From assembly GCA_030490835.1 (NCBI GenBank), contig CM059971.1, positions 123,846,564 through 123,910,563 of the forward strand: a stretch of 64,000 nt of DNA, written 5' to 3'. The notes beneath the pieces are model-generated. The model made no database searches, was not told the origin of the DNA, and was given only the letters and a program-made list of their open reading frames with translations. Shown here one piece after another: positions 11,969-24,100 of this stretch. Each line of letters opens with the position of its first letter. Position 1 is the first letter of the stretch. The stretch is from Annona cherimola (Eukaryota > Streptophyta > Magnoliopsida > Magnoliales > Annonaceae). The translations under genes were made by a program, and so were the position numbers.

Positions 11969-12522
11969 TAGGGGTGTTAATGGTCATGGTCAACCCGTTA
12001 ACCTGCTCGTTCAACCCGCTCATAAATGGGTTTGGGTTGGGATTTTTGAATAAATGGGTTATGATCCGCCAACCCGTTCAACCATTTAATTAAATAAACG
12101 GATTAGAGTTGAGACTTCGCAACCCGTCAACCCATCCAACCCGTTTATTTAACCCGTATAACTCATTTAATATAATATATTATAATATATATGTAATATT
12201 TATAACAGGAATTGGCATTAAAGAGATGACTTGAGATTGGAGTTGATGTTTTCAAGCCAAAATAAATTAAATTCAGATATGTTAGCTTCGAATTATTTAA
12301 TTTATTTAAATTTACATACTTTATTAAAAAAATTTAGCATGAAAATTAGTAACAAACACAACCCGTTAACAACCCGTTAACCCGTTTATTAAATGGGTTG
12401 TAAATGGGTTAGGGTTGAAGTTTTTTAAATAGGTTAATAAACGAATTAGGGTTGAGATATATTAAATGGGTTAGGTTTATGATTAGACTCCAATCCGTTC
12501 AACCCGATCCGTAACACCCCTA
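11969..12522. mobile_element. hAT-like MITE, copy 2, with exact 8-bp target duplication
   Basis: Same family as 2643-3206, with the same TAGGGGTGTTAA start and ACACCCCTA end and nearly the same interior, shorter by a small internal deletion. It is flanked by an exact 8-bp direct repeat CCCCCATG (11961-11968 and 12523-12530). No coding capacity. Confidence 0.92.
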
Positions 12523-12530
12523 CCCCCATG

Positions 12531-13016
12531 GCATATATACATCCAAAAAAAGATGGCCCAGACACCGGTCAGACCACCCATATCTTGGTTATGGTCGAGT
12601 GTCTCCGATGGGCAAGCAATCGGGCGGTCGACATTGTTCTTTTTTTTGCATGATTTATGGGTCGTGGTCGATCCGGAGGATGGTGTGGATTGAGTTGCAT
12701 GTGCTGCAGCTCCACAGGATCAGCGCACGTGATTCCATTTTTGTCTGTACTGACAAGCATGCCTTACTTGACTTCCTTGATCTTTACTATTTTCTTTAAA
12801 AAAAAAAAAAATCAGTCGGTCGACATATAGCAATGGAGCTGACATATACGTCATGGATTGTAGACTGCATGTGGCTAAGGTGCCAAATGTCACGGGGACA
12901 TTGAAAATGTTATGATCTTTAGAGAGAGAAGAAAAAAAATCATATCATCAGTTGATTGTTTTGTTGATCTTGCTGTATTTTCGCGATGTTAGTCTTATAT
13001 ATATATATATATTCAA
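12531..13016. other. intergenic, no gene seen
   Basis: No coding signal. An A run at 12799-12811 and an AT microsatellite just before 13010. Confidence 0.5.
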
Positions 13017-13705
13017 GTGCAGCACCCCTGAAATAAGCCTCACATGATCATGAAATCATAATCTACTCCACCCATTGTATTTAGAATAATATATTTTATT
13101 ACCATACTAATTTTCATCCCAATTAGATGCTTTAAAGTTGTTATTTACATCAAACTATTTTATTACGTTGTATTTGTACCATTTTCAGATGGGGCCCATA
13201 TACATATCTGATTGGGATGAAAATTGGTATGGTAATAGAATACATCATTCTAAATACAATGGGTAGAGTAGAAAATGATTTCATGATCATGTGGGGCCCA
13301 TTTTTGGGCAACTGCACCGGAACAGCTCTCTCTATATATATATATACATACAGAAAATATTTAGGTGCAGTATCGCTGAAATGAGCCCCACATGATCATC
13401 AAATCATAATCTACTCCATCCATTGTATTTAGAATAATGTATTCTATTACCATACCAATTTTCATCCCAATCAGATATGTATATGGGCCCCATCTGAAAA
13501 TGGTACAAATACAACGTAATAAAATAGTTTGATGTAAATAACAACTTTAAAGTTGTTTTTTTAAACATGTAAACCATTTGTTATAAAATTTATATATGGA
13601 TAATTGATTGTATAAAGTTTCATTGCATTCTAATGTGTGGGACCCATTTTTGATCAAATATACTGCTGCTGTTCCGGTGCAGTTGCGCTGCACCGGAACC
13701 GCTCC
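13017..13705. mobile_element. cluster of two related inverted-repeat MITEs
   Basis: Positions 13027-13125 and 13129-13310 are inverted copies of each other. The second is also the inverted copy of 13373-13555, which in turn repeats 13027-13125 in direct orientation. Shared blocks include CACATGATCAT, TACTCCA(C/T)CCATTGTATTTAG and GGGGCCCATATACATATCTG. Ends carry GTGCAG...CTGCAC words, and a small palindrome with GCACCGGAAC closes the right side near 13690. Two adjacent hairpin elements flanked by AT microsatellites is the simplest reading. Confidence 0.75.
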
Positions 13706-14561
13706 TATTTATATATATATATATATATATATTTGGTAATGATCCCTACTCTTTTCTTTCTGATGATCTAACTGTAAGATAATAAATCTCCTAATTGCAA
13801 AATTTGTTTTCTCACGAGAAGAATTGAATACTAGGAACGTTATTTGTCCTTTTGCATGTGAGCATATATAGACCTAGACCTAGTAAGTTGGAGATCTTTC
13901 CGTTCTTAGTTTGACATTCCGCTTTAAATTATCCATGCTAATCCACCACGTGATATGCTGATTCCACAGGTGTATAAAACTATATATATCCCACCTACAC
14001 AGCTGATACGCATGTGAAAGATCTTAGCCGTCCATCTTATCGGAAATAAATTGCTTAGACATATCGTCTTTTGATTTTGAAATTTCCCTTCATCTGGCCG
14101 GCCAACTTATAGAGTCACAACCGAGGTGTAAACGGAATTAATTTATCAAAAAATTAAAACTAATCAATATCGACCCAAAATTAAAAATAATGCACATGAT
14201 GAGGATCCATTAAACACATGGATGTATCATGCATGTGGGTAGGTGGGGCTCTGATTCACACTGACAAGGAATTACCTACGTTTTCCACATCTTATCTAGT
14301 TAACGTGTGACGTAAAAGAAGACAAAAATCGCCTGATGTTAGTCGTGGAATGAGTTTGAAACTTGAATTTGCATTTGTGAAAGAATTAATATGGGTTGGT
14401 ATGTACATATCCACCCAAGTCAATATTCGAATACAACCTTGAGATCCATTGGGCTGACCCCCATCTCCTATTTCTTTATTGGCTACTGCAATAAATGAAT
14501 TCCTTGTTCACCATATAATAATGGAAACAGTCAATTCCATGTATTATTATTTTAACATGGT

Positions 14562-14592
<31 letters not shown>

Positions 14593-15574
14593 GGAGCTTG
14601 GATTCAATCTGCGAATTGTGATGGCGACTGAGCGGGTCACATGAATATTTGGTGAAAGTTAGCCCCACCATAAGTACATTCTTCTTTGAAATTTCGGTAG
14701 ATTAATAGGTTTTATTAGCGACCGAGTAATTAATCTCTTCATGTGAAGATCAGGGCAACAAAACTCATGAACACGAACGTGAACGACACGCCAGGGCATG
14801 GCATATATTAGTGCTTATCGGCTAATAGATGTTACTTGTTGGATTTCTGTCCAGGTCGCTCATTGAGGTGCACCAAGATTTTCTTAGAATAGAATTTTCG
14901 AAGAAAATAATTAAGCAAGCTAATGACATCAAATCCAATGGAATCATCAAGGAAATTTCCCTTTAATTTTCGCTTCGGTCAGGTTTGATTTTCTATTCCC
15001 TTCCAGAACTCGAGTCAATAACGACCTTTCCGAGTCTCCAACACTCGAGTCAAGCTACAGCTATCCTTGTCACAAGGCAAGGCAGGCGATAAGAAACGGC
15101 GTGGAAACCGGAAAGTATTTTTCCCTTTTTTTATTTTAAAAAAAAAAAAAGACTTTTTGCCTTCTTTTACTTCCGACCATTGCATTTATGAATATTCATA
15201 GGTTAGCCTAAATCCTATCGGCGACGAATCTGAGTAAATAGATACTTAAATTCTACGAACCAGAAATGATGATGGCCAATGTATTTTGACCGTTGCCTCA
15301 ACAAATTAAATTGCTTCATTTTTGGGGTCTGCCAAACTTGCTTTTTTTCTTCCAATTCATGGAACAAGTGTGACTTGACTTGATTTGTGAGATCGAGATA
15401 AATATCAATTCAAAGAAATAGAATTTTTTTTTAAAAAAAAAATTGTTCTTCCATCAATAATCTCAAATGGAACTTGGCGTCATCCCGGTCAGTCGGCATG
15501 TTGGCGGTTTTTTAGTGGTCGAATATTGGACTCCCAACCGAGAGTTTGGCTTGTGTTGGGAACTTATGAGTACC
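13706..15574. other. intergenic with AT microsatellites
   Basis: AT dinucleotide runs at about 13709-13733 and 14565-14592. No coding signal elsewhere. Confidence 0.55.
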
Positions 15575-15945
15575 CATCTTTTACGATCGGTCAAAAAATA
15601 TATATTTTTGCTTTTTTTTGAAAATATTTTTATAAATATATTAATCTAATTATATTTAATCTATAAACCAAATTTTATCATTTTTAGATATGTATATATA
15701 TTTATTTTGGATTTTTAAATACAGGAGTATTTAAGTCATTTTAAATATTCTTAAAATGACTTAAATACCCCTGTATTTAAAAATCCAAAATAAATATATA
15801 GATATATCCAAAAATATTAAAACTTGATTTATAGATTAAATATAACTAGATTAACATGTTTATAAAATTATTTTTCAAAAAAAAATTCAAAAAATATATT
15901 TTTTGACCGGTCGGAAATCACGGAAAAGATCATTCGGCGGAACTT
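15575..15945. mobile_element. hairpin (Mutator-type) MITE, second copy
   Basis: Long inverted repeat with loop near 15745. The arms match the element at 7238 (TTTTGGATTTTTAAATACAG, TATATTTAATCTATAAACC). The right end keeps GACCGGTCGGAAATCACGG and then GAAAAGATCATTCGGC, the reverse complement of the left end of the 7238 element. The left end is degenerate and no target duplication could be read. Confidence 0.75.
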
Positions 15946-17930
15946 ATTGTCTCCCACGTAAATTCTCGAGCTTCATTATAATATGAAATTTGATATAATG
16001 TTAGGAGTTATTTGGTAAAGAAAAAACTTATTGACATTTTTTTTGCTAGATAAAAACTATTATCATTAATCACAGTTTAACCAAAAGGTAAGGCAAGGTT
16101 GGAGTTGAGATTAGCAACTGAAAACAATGCTCATTAATTACATGATATGGAAATGAAAAGTGCCGATAATAATTTTTTGAGAACAGCTACAATCCATGCA
16201 TGCTCAAATTTGCAAGCTTCTCTGTCATCTGCAAGTATAGCGTTAAAAGACTCAACTGAATGAGATGACGACTTTGCTTCTTACATTTGAAAAATTTTAT
16301 ACTCACGTATAAATTTTTCATTTATTCAAACGGACATCCAATCAAAAAAATTAATCTCAAATGGAGCTGCCCTGAATTGTTTGCAAACTAAAAAAAAAAA
16401 AAAAAAACCTTTGAAGTTTTAAAAATATTTTAAAATATAATTAATCTTTATATGATTGCCTTGATGGGATGCATTTTGGCAATGGTTTTTAGTGAGGACG
16501 AAAATAAGAATAATAAACATAGAGCATAATCAGTAATGTATACCTCTATTTTCATCTTATTTGCAAGTGCATTTAGGACTAATGATGGGGTCATATAAAT
16601 AAATCTCATGGGGTGGGTTGGTGAGACTTAGGAGCTCGGATTGGCTTCCGAGTTCTGAACTTCTGATACATCTTGCGGCTTGTGTCTTGAGATAGATTGC
16701 GAATTCTTTCACACGTAGTTGAGAGTCGCACGCGGGAATTGCATTCAGTACTCGCGCGCATGTGCGATCCGAATAATCTTCAAGGATTGGTCGGGTGCAT
16801 ACACCTCTGACTTGCTAGTAAACGCCAATTCACATCGGACACACGTGTAAACCTAATCTGATCTAAAAGCCTACCTCCTAATTCCCAGCCATCCCTCGTC
16901 GTTGTAGCGTCTTACCTCAGCTTTGTTGACTTTCCACAGTTTGAAAGACTTGGAACCACAAAGAACGAATCGATGCGGTACTTCCCCATTCCATTATCAT
17001 TTTATTTTTTATTCTTATTATTATGAATTTGATCTTATTTTCATAGGTATCATCTCCAAGGACGGGTTCAATGGTGTCGACACCAGTGAAATATTTTGAT
17101 AATATCACCTTATTTTGGGCACAGTTAATAATCAAATCAAAATCCAATCCGCACATTTATTTAGTATTATTTATTGTATTATTGTAGCTAAAATTATTTT
17201 GATGAAAATCCTGAATCAACATAAAAAAAGTTCCTGAGTGGGTCATACTCTCTCAGAATGTATAATTATATGTAAAAAACGATTAAAAATAATTATATCT
17301 ATTAAGATATGCATTAGAATAATATTTTAAATGATTTAGGTGTTGAATTAATAATTTTTAAAATAAACATATAAATCAAATAATTTATTACTAATTAGAT
17401 TAGAAACTTTATTAGACGGGGACCATGCACATCTTTATTTTGAATGAGACATGATTTCTTAGTCACGTGAACAATTCTAGAAATGGTGGATAGAATAATT
17501 TTTAATGTAATTAAAATTAGCTAAAATGGGTTGATTTCAATGGTCCGGATCCCATAACCATACCTCGTTATTCACGTTTTTTTTTAAAATAAAAAACGAT
17601 TTTCATCTGGTAAAAAAAATCAGTTGACTATGTCTTCCGTAATGATTCATTAGTTAACATATGCATAGATGCTATATGCTTACTCTTTATTTTTGAATTT
17701 TAAGATATTTTTAAAAAAAAATTAAACCATGTATCATGTTTATTCGTGTTTATCTATTCATAATTTCAAAAGTTACATATATTGCAAACTTTTATAAAAT
17801 ATAAGTTTTAATAAAAATTATTTTTGTCAATGTATTAAATAAGATACGTTAAACATGATAAATGATTTAAAATTTTAATAATATTTTTAAATTAAAAAAA
17901 GTAAGGGAGAGCATGGATTATGGAAGCACT
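15946..17930. other. intergenic, no gene seen
   Basis: AT-rich with a GC-richer patch at 16600-16920. No coding signal. Confidence 0.5.
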
Positions 17931-18700
17931 ATAATCACTGTAAGTATTGAAAGATCACCAAAGGACCCCCTCGGCGCTCTCCACCACGCAAGTGAATACG
18001 GGGGGCCCCATCAAAGCCAAAACCCAATGTAATTGGGGACGTGGTCGGATCCGGTGGACCTCGCCATGGACGGTGGGCCACTGCAAATAAATACACGGTC
18101 ATGATGGTTGCCACTGAACGAAAAATCATTTTCGTTGGTTTTTTAATAGCTGTCCCAACCGAACGCCGATGTGCATTAATTAGTCCTAAAATACCTGGAT
18201 TTGGCCTGCCGAATGTTTCATCATTTCTAACTTTTCGGGGGGCACTGACTGGATCATTTCCACATTGGAAAAGAGCGATTGACCGTTCAAACCCCTCCCC
18301 TCAAAAGTTGTCGTTGGATGGGATTATGATCGATCAGCTTTGTTTTGGTTGTTCAACTTCCCAGCGGGCTTTCATGGTATTCACGTGTTGGATGCAACGC
18401 ACGCGTACGAGGGCGGGCCCGCATGCGGCTTCGCGAGGTATTTCAACGAATGGGGTGTCCGGCTTCAAAGGCTACCGCGCTCCACTTGCGGCTGACCGTT
18501 GACTCTCGTGTCTGATCCGGGAAATTTGCCGCTGGCTGCTCTTCGCTGTTGCTGCTGCTTCTTCGTACTCCATGCTGCGCCCTTCAATTCATGTGTATCG
18601 CATGCCTTCAGAAGCGCGCATGGTGGCAGACATCTGGATCACTGTAATACGGAGTTCCGCCCAAATGTTCTGATTTCATTTTCCTTACTTACCCAGTAAC
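17931..18700. other. GC-rich island without a recognised gene
   Basis: Composition rises sharply relative to both sides. A 153-codon frame is open on the plus strand (18041-18502), but it has no signal peptide, repeat or motif I recognise, and its length fits chance in GC-rich DNA. It might be a relic of a promoter or exon. I do not call a gene. Confidence 0.4.
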
Positions 18701-18770
18701 TATTGCGATTTTAATTTAATCATTGATTGTGTTGTAATGATTGATCTTTTATTTAATGAAGAAGGAGATT

Positions 18771-19143
18771 GGCTAATTTACAAATATACATATATAATTT
18801 AAATATAATTGTATGTGTCCATATTGTTTTCAAAATTACAAATTATCCTCACATAGTTCGACTACAATTGCAAATATACGTGTGCCATTATGATGTTATT
18901 ATTGCACCTTCACTGCTTGAGTGTATTTGCAATTATATGTAAAAATATATGTATATTTATAATTATTTTTATATCATATTTGTAAATATATTCACGTCGT
19001 AACAACATTGTAATAGAGGCACGGCGATGTATGTATATTTGCAATTACAGTGAAACTGTGTATGAGTTATTTATAATTTTTAAAATTGTATAAGTGTATT
19101 TACAATTATAATTAAAATATGTAGATATATTTGCAAATTAGCC
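18771..19143. mobile_element. inverted-repeat MITE
   Basis: Starts GGCTAATTTACAAATATA and ends TATATTTGCAAATTAGCC, nearly perfect terminal inverted repeats. The arms repeat variants of 'tatatttgcaattat'. No coding capacity and no clear target duplication. Confidence 0.8.
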
Positions 19144-19513
19144 TTATAGACCATTTCAAACCTATGCAATGTATTAAACATTCTTTTAATTTTAATATAA
19201 TGCATTTCAGGAAACAGTTACCAAGTTCATGAATCTCTTCATAACAACGTGTGCCCTATTTTAATTGGTTGCAAGACCATGGGGCCCACCAAATTAGTTG
19301 AGGGCCTAGTGGAAGGGTTTCACGTAATTAGAACCTGTTGGTCATTAAAAGAGAATATATTAAAATGTCATACGTACGTGGATATCATATGACTGAATCA
19401 ATAATCATTAATTATTCTTCTACCACTCTCAATCTTTACACCATTTGGCGCTGTGTAAAACAAAAAAACGAAACGAACTTTTTACAATTTTTCTAACTTA
19501 CTTTTTAATATGT
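19144..19513. other. intergenic, no gene seen
   Basis: No coding signal. Confidence 0.5.
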
Positions 19514-19795
19514 GGTGCATTTGTTTACATTTAAAAATTTTCAAACAAAAATTTTTTAATCTAAAATTTTCACTTGCCGCATTTATTATATTTTTAATTA
19601 TTCTTCATCTCGTCATATAAACTATCATAATCTTTAATTATTTTTACGCAACTACTCATATAATTGACCCATTTATTTTAACTTTTTTTTATTCATCATT
19701 ATTACCTTTATCATATCATGTCATTTCTTCTATTTTAAAAACTTTGACACCAAAATTTTCAATCTAAAATTTTTATCAATTTTCAAACACACTCG
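19514..19795. mobile_element. Tourist-like MITE
   Basis: Shared family interior (ATTATTCTTCATCTCGTCATAT, TTTTTACGCAACTACTCATAT) and right end TTTTCAAACACAC. Confidence 0.65.
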
Positions 19796-20670
19796 TAATT
19801 TATTGATACATTAACTTCCTAATTTTTCTATTTTTATCACTATATTTGTATTACAATCATTTTTTCATATTTTTCATCAAGATAACTTATTTATTTTTAA
19901 CTTTATTCTCACTATCACTCTCTCGATTTTAAAATTTTCCTCCTCTTTTTTTAATCGAATGCCAAATGACCCACTAAAATAAACCGTCCACGCAACAAAT
20001 CCGGGCGTGAGGCAATCTGAATGTTTACTGTGAGATTGACGAAATTGCCGTCTCGTGACATGTGACTGGTCAGTGCCCAAGATTGAAATTCGTCAAAAAC
20101 TGCACCACATCCATGCGTAAGATCTCCTGCCAAATATTCCCCATTTTATGCCGTTGTACTTGAACCGTCCAACCCCTTCTGTGTGCAGGGAACAATTCCA
20201 CGCGTCAGGAGGATACGGAGAAAATGTGTCTGTGGGTGGGCCACAACATTGATGATGTGGCCGATCGCACCGTCCATTCAGCGTTTTCTAAACTTTTTTC
20301 TGTTAATTTTGTCCATTGTCATTATTTGAACTTACGCGTGCTTCAGAACTATATCTAGATCAATCGAAATATTATCAACGGCTTGGATTGATGTCATCCC
20401 ATGCGTCATCTACGTAACGCGAGGTGAACACAGCAGGACTATGGGGCAGAGCAGGAAGGAAAGCAGAGAGCCGGAATGGTCCAAGATATCTCGGCCGCTG
20501 ATTTTTTTTCCTCTTTCCCCCTCCCCGACGGTCAGGATGCTAAAATGAGGTTAGAAAGGCAGTGCGCCGGCAGCTTCTTTACACCGAGCGTAAAACCCAA
20601 CCCTTTTCAAATCGCTCGCGGACCCGCTGGAACTGCCTTGTTCGACACGACTTCCCTTCTCCAGTTCTCC
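19796..20670. other. upstream region of the first peptide gene
   Basis: AT-rich to 19950, then balanced composition. The word CCGTCCA occurs three times here (near 19984, 20165 and 20269), as it does elsewhere in non-repeat DNA of this window. No gene. Confidence 0.5.
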
Positions 20671-20679
20671 TATTTATAT
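20671..20679 (+). promoter_or_regulatory. candidate TATA box of the peptide precursor gene
   Basis: TATTTATAT lies 128 bp upstream of the chosen ATG, which would give a 5' leader of about 100 nt. It is the best TATA-like match in the otherwise C/T-rich proximal region. Confidence 0.55.
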
Positions 20680-20807
20680 TGCACTTCCCCCCTTCCTCCG
20701 CATCTTCATCCCGCCAAAAAGCCCACCAACACCTCTCTATACATTCCCTTTTTTCTTGTCCACCAAACAAGCGCAAATCACAAGAATCCTTATTACAAGA
20801 TCCCCCC

Positions 20808-21155
20808 ATGTCTCGATTTCTCGTTCTCATCTTCCTTTTTCTCTCTCTCACGCCTTCTCTCCATGCCAGAAAGTTTCTTGGCGCAGAGGAACTGGCTTCT
20901 GCAGAGGAGAATTCCGTCCCAAATGTCGTCTCAGCTGAAAATTCGGTGCCCCAATCTTCTTCCTCTACAAAGAAGAGATTCTCGTTTTTGGATGCCGGGC
21001 TGTACCTGAGCGCGCTGCCCAAAGGAGGAGTGCCGCCTTCTTCTCCAAGCAACAAAGGCCACACCGTCGTCGTCGACGAGAAGCTGTTTACGATGCATAA
21101 TTCGAAAATGGATCGGATGTTGAAGTCGGTACCCAGTCCGGGAGTCGGCCATTAG
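20808..21155 (+). CDS. IDA/PIP-like secreted signalling peptide precursor
   Basis: A 115-residue single-exon precursor. Residues 1-20 are a clear signal peptide (hydrophobic core, likely cut after SLHA). The variable middle contains ENSVP twice (34-38 and 44-48). Residues 70-85, LPKGGVPPSSPSNKGH, match the active core of INFLORESCENCE DEFICIENT IN ABSCISSION (IDA)-type peptides: K-G, then VPPS.PS, then a basic residue and His. The extreme C-terminus, SVPSPGVGH (107-115), resembles the SGPS..G.GH motif of PAMP-induced PIP peptides. In Arabidopsis, IDA signals through HAE/HSL2 and PIP1 through RLK7; the receptor here is unknown. The start is the first Met that gives a signal peptide. Upstream in-frame codons would run into the leader and TATA region. 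It is related to the gene at 33627-33968. Whether it should be named IDL or PIP-like is open. Confidence 0.85.
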   Translation: MSRFLVLIFLFLSLTPSLHARKFLGAEELASAEENSVPNVVSAENSVPQSSSSTKKRFSFLDAGLYLSALPKGGVPPSSPSNKGHTVVVDEKLFTMHNSKMDRMLKSVPSPGVGH

Positions 21156-24100
21156 AAGACCCTTTCTCAGCTTCTCCCTCTCGTGCTGTTTCTGCATCCT
21201 TTTATCTATAATTCCAGAATTTCACAGGGCGGTTTTTACAATTTTGTATTTTTGGAAAGTTGCATTCTTTTTTGCTTTTTCTCTAGTTTTTTGCAGTCTT
21301 AGAAAATGGATACTAGCGAGCTAAGCAGTGTACATATGATCAAAGGAGATTGTTATCAATTAGGATTATTTTTTGTTTTTATAATTAGTTTAAATTCCAT
21401 TGTATACGTGAAGATGATCAGATTTTCTGTTCTAGAGAGATGATCATTTGTAAGTTGTAACCAGCCCTTTTGTAAGAAGGAAAAAAAATTTTAAAAAGGA
21501 AAAAATGGGAGAGGAATGATCATTTTAAAGTCATTTAATCCGAGTCTTTGACGTTTTTCACTTTTGTGGTCGGATAAATATCATTTTCCTGTTAAGTTAA
21601 TGCAGACATTAATGAAACATTGCTGAACTTCAAGGGTATATGACGTCACATAAATATCCGTACTATGATTTTCTTCTCTTTTCTTGTTTTAATTCCAAGC
21701 GCGAATGTCCGCGAAAAAAGAAGGGAAAAAAAAAACACAAACACACACAAATAATGAAATTGACGACCCAAAAAATGTCGGGCCGCCAGCCAGCCCTGCT
21801 GAAAAGTTGGGATGTTATACGACTACAAGCCTACAACCACCCGCGTGCGTAGATGGTATGCTTGTACACGCGTAGCAGCGAAGCTAAGCAGTGGCATCGT
21901 TTGGACGCGCGTTAAGAATAAGTGGAATACTTACTTGTGTGGTAAGCTAATTAATTAATTTCCTAAAAACGCGCGGGAGTCGCTTTTGGGCTTTGGCCTT
22001 TGGTTTGGGCCTGCAAGTGCGGTGCTGTGTGGTTTGCCAATGCAGGAATGAGTCAATGATCCCAACCGTCCATCTTGTGGATGCCTTGTTCGGTGATGTG
22101 ATGAGTAGCAGTCAGTTGGGTATCTTAACTTTCGGTTAGAGATGTATTAAAGAATGGGGACTTCGTTAGAATATCCAAAGCAGTTTTTGAAGAAAACAAA
22201 GCATGGGAATTTGGAATATTAGTTAGTTTGGGTGGTGTGAACCAAGGGATTAATAAAATAAAGTTCCCCTTGCTAGTTCGTCAACTCGACAACTGATCCG
22301 AACCGTCAGCTTTTCTACTTTTGCTATACTTCACTAATGGTAGAGGACGTTCGAGAAAGGAGTGATTGCGTGCCAAGATTGATGGCCCATTAATTTCCAT
22401 TTCCATGATTAGAATGTTGAAGAGCCACCAGTAATATTCTAAAGACGGGTGGTGGAGGTGGACGACTTTCACCCAAAGTGCATGATCCGATGCATAGAAA
22501 ACGCCTTTCCTGGTCTATAAATCTGGGTAGGGTGAAGTACAAATGATGCCTTTGGCAGCAGAATTCAACGCTTAAAAGTCTCCGTTCCCACCAGCGTCGG
22601 TTGCCGGAAAATGATCTATAATCATGGCCCTAAAAAGATGTTCTTCGGACTGCTCCCAACGCCTTGTTCTGAGCCTCACCACATGTCACATAATTTTAAT
22701 TAATCCTTCGGGCCGGCACAAAAATTGGACAGCGAATTTCTCCAGAAATTTGGAGAGAGATTCGATTTGTTGAGAAAACGCGTAGTCGGGCAAATAAAGC
22801 AAGGTCGTCCATCCATGCACGGCCCATAGCACTAGAATAGTCGGTGATCGTGAAATTGTCATGGTGGTCGCCAATGGTATAGCTGTCGCATGAAACAATA
22901 CATTAGTCAAGGGTCCAAATTCAACAGATAAATCTTCATTGTCAAGAAGGTGATCGGGTCGCCCGCATTTTTCCGTTCCGATCTTGGAGCTATATTATGT
23001 ACGACCATGTACAGCCGTCCACATTATCTGCACGTGCGTCGGCATGCAATTGGCACCAAAGGTGCGGAAAATAAGATATCATTCCAAGGCAGTCCCCACC
23101 TTGAGCGGTTTCGTCAAATCTCATTTGTTTTTCGTATTTACTATTTAGTGATAATGGGTAAAAACTTTATTACATCTATTTTATTTAACATTAGTTATTT
23201 ACCTAAAAAGCTAAGTTCCGTCTAAATAAAAAATGTGTATGGGTCGTATTTGCTTAAAAATCTATGTTCACATATCAATTATGAAAAATGCTCAAATTCA
23301 TCCATTTTTGCATTCGAGCTCACAGTAATTGATAAAATTATTTATCTATATAGAAATGATATTCTAAAATGGTTTAAATATTGAAAACTAATATTTCGTA
23401 TCAAAATATTTTGTGTTTGCATACATGCACGATGATACTAAGCAAACGATAGATTCTCCTAGCTAAATAAATATCATTAAATATAATAATTGAAATAAAA
23501 TTGTCATAAATCATCAAGGTGAGTGATAATTGACTTTATAGAAGTGGGACTTTTTATGTTTACCCGTCTGGATGCAACGATTATTCATGTTGATTATTGG
23601 ACCTAGCTATAATCCAAAACTATCCCTTGTGGACAGTGTGCGAATATCTTCGTCAGAATTTTCGAGTCACTATGAGCCTGAATTTCCAATTCCACAAATG
23701 GCTAAGGGAAAGTGGGCCACATCATTTACACATTTGGGACCAATTTGTGCGTCGTGCGGCCATAGACACATGGGGTGACCTAAGCTTGCACCTACCACAC
23801 CCCCCACTTATACTAACTGTCATGTCTGAAAATATAGCATTTCCACTCTTCCAAGCATTACTATATTTTGGCCAGGATTAGTGAATTAAAAAGCTTTTGA
23901 CAATGCATATAAAGATCCGATAGACGTGCTGCGTGCAGTGTTTCATTGATTTTTTAGCAATTTGGTTGACCACGAGCACCGAACAGTTGAAGGTGCATGG
24001 ATCAAGCATCCATGGTTATCAGGTGCTTATAATATTGAAACAATATATAAGATGCCACCCGAGCATCTAAGTAGGGATAAGGCTGCTGTTACATATTTCC

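Noticed and set aside
18041..18502. 153-codon open frame
   Set aside because: No motif, start context or repeat supports it; the length is compatible with chance in a GC-rich island.
20476..21064. Overlapping long frames on both strands across the first peptide gene (177 and 161 codons)
   Set aside because: They are shadows of the peptide precursor frame; only the 20808-21155 frame has a signal peptide and family motifs.
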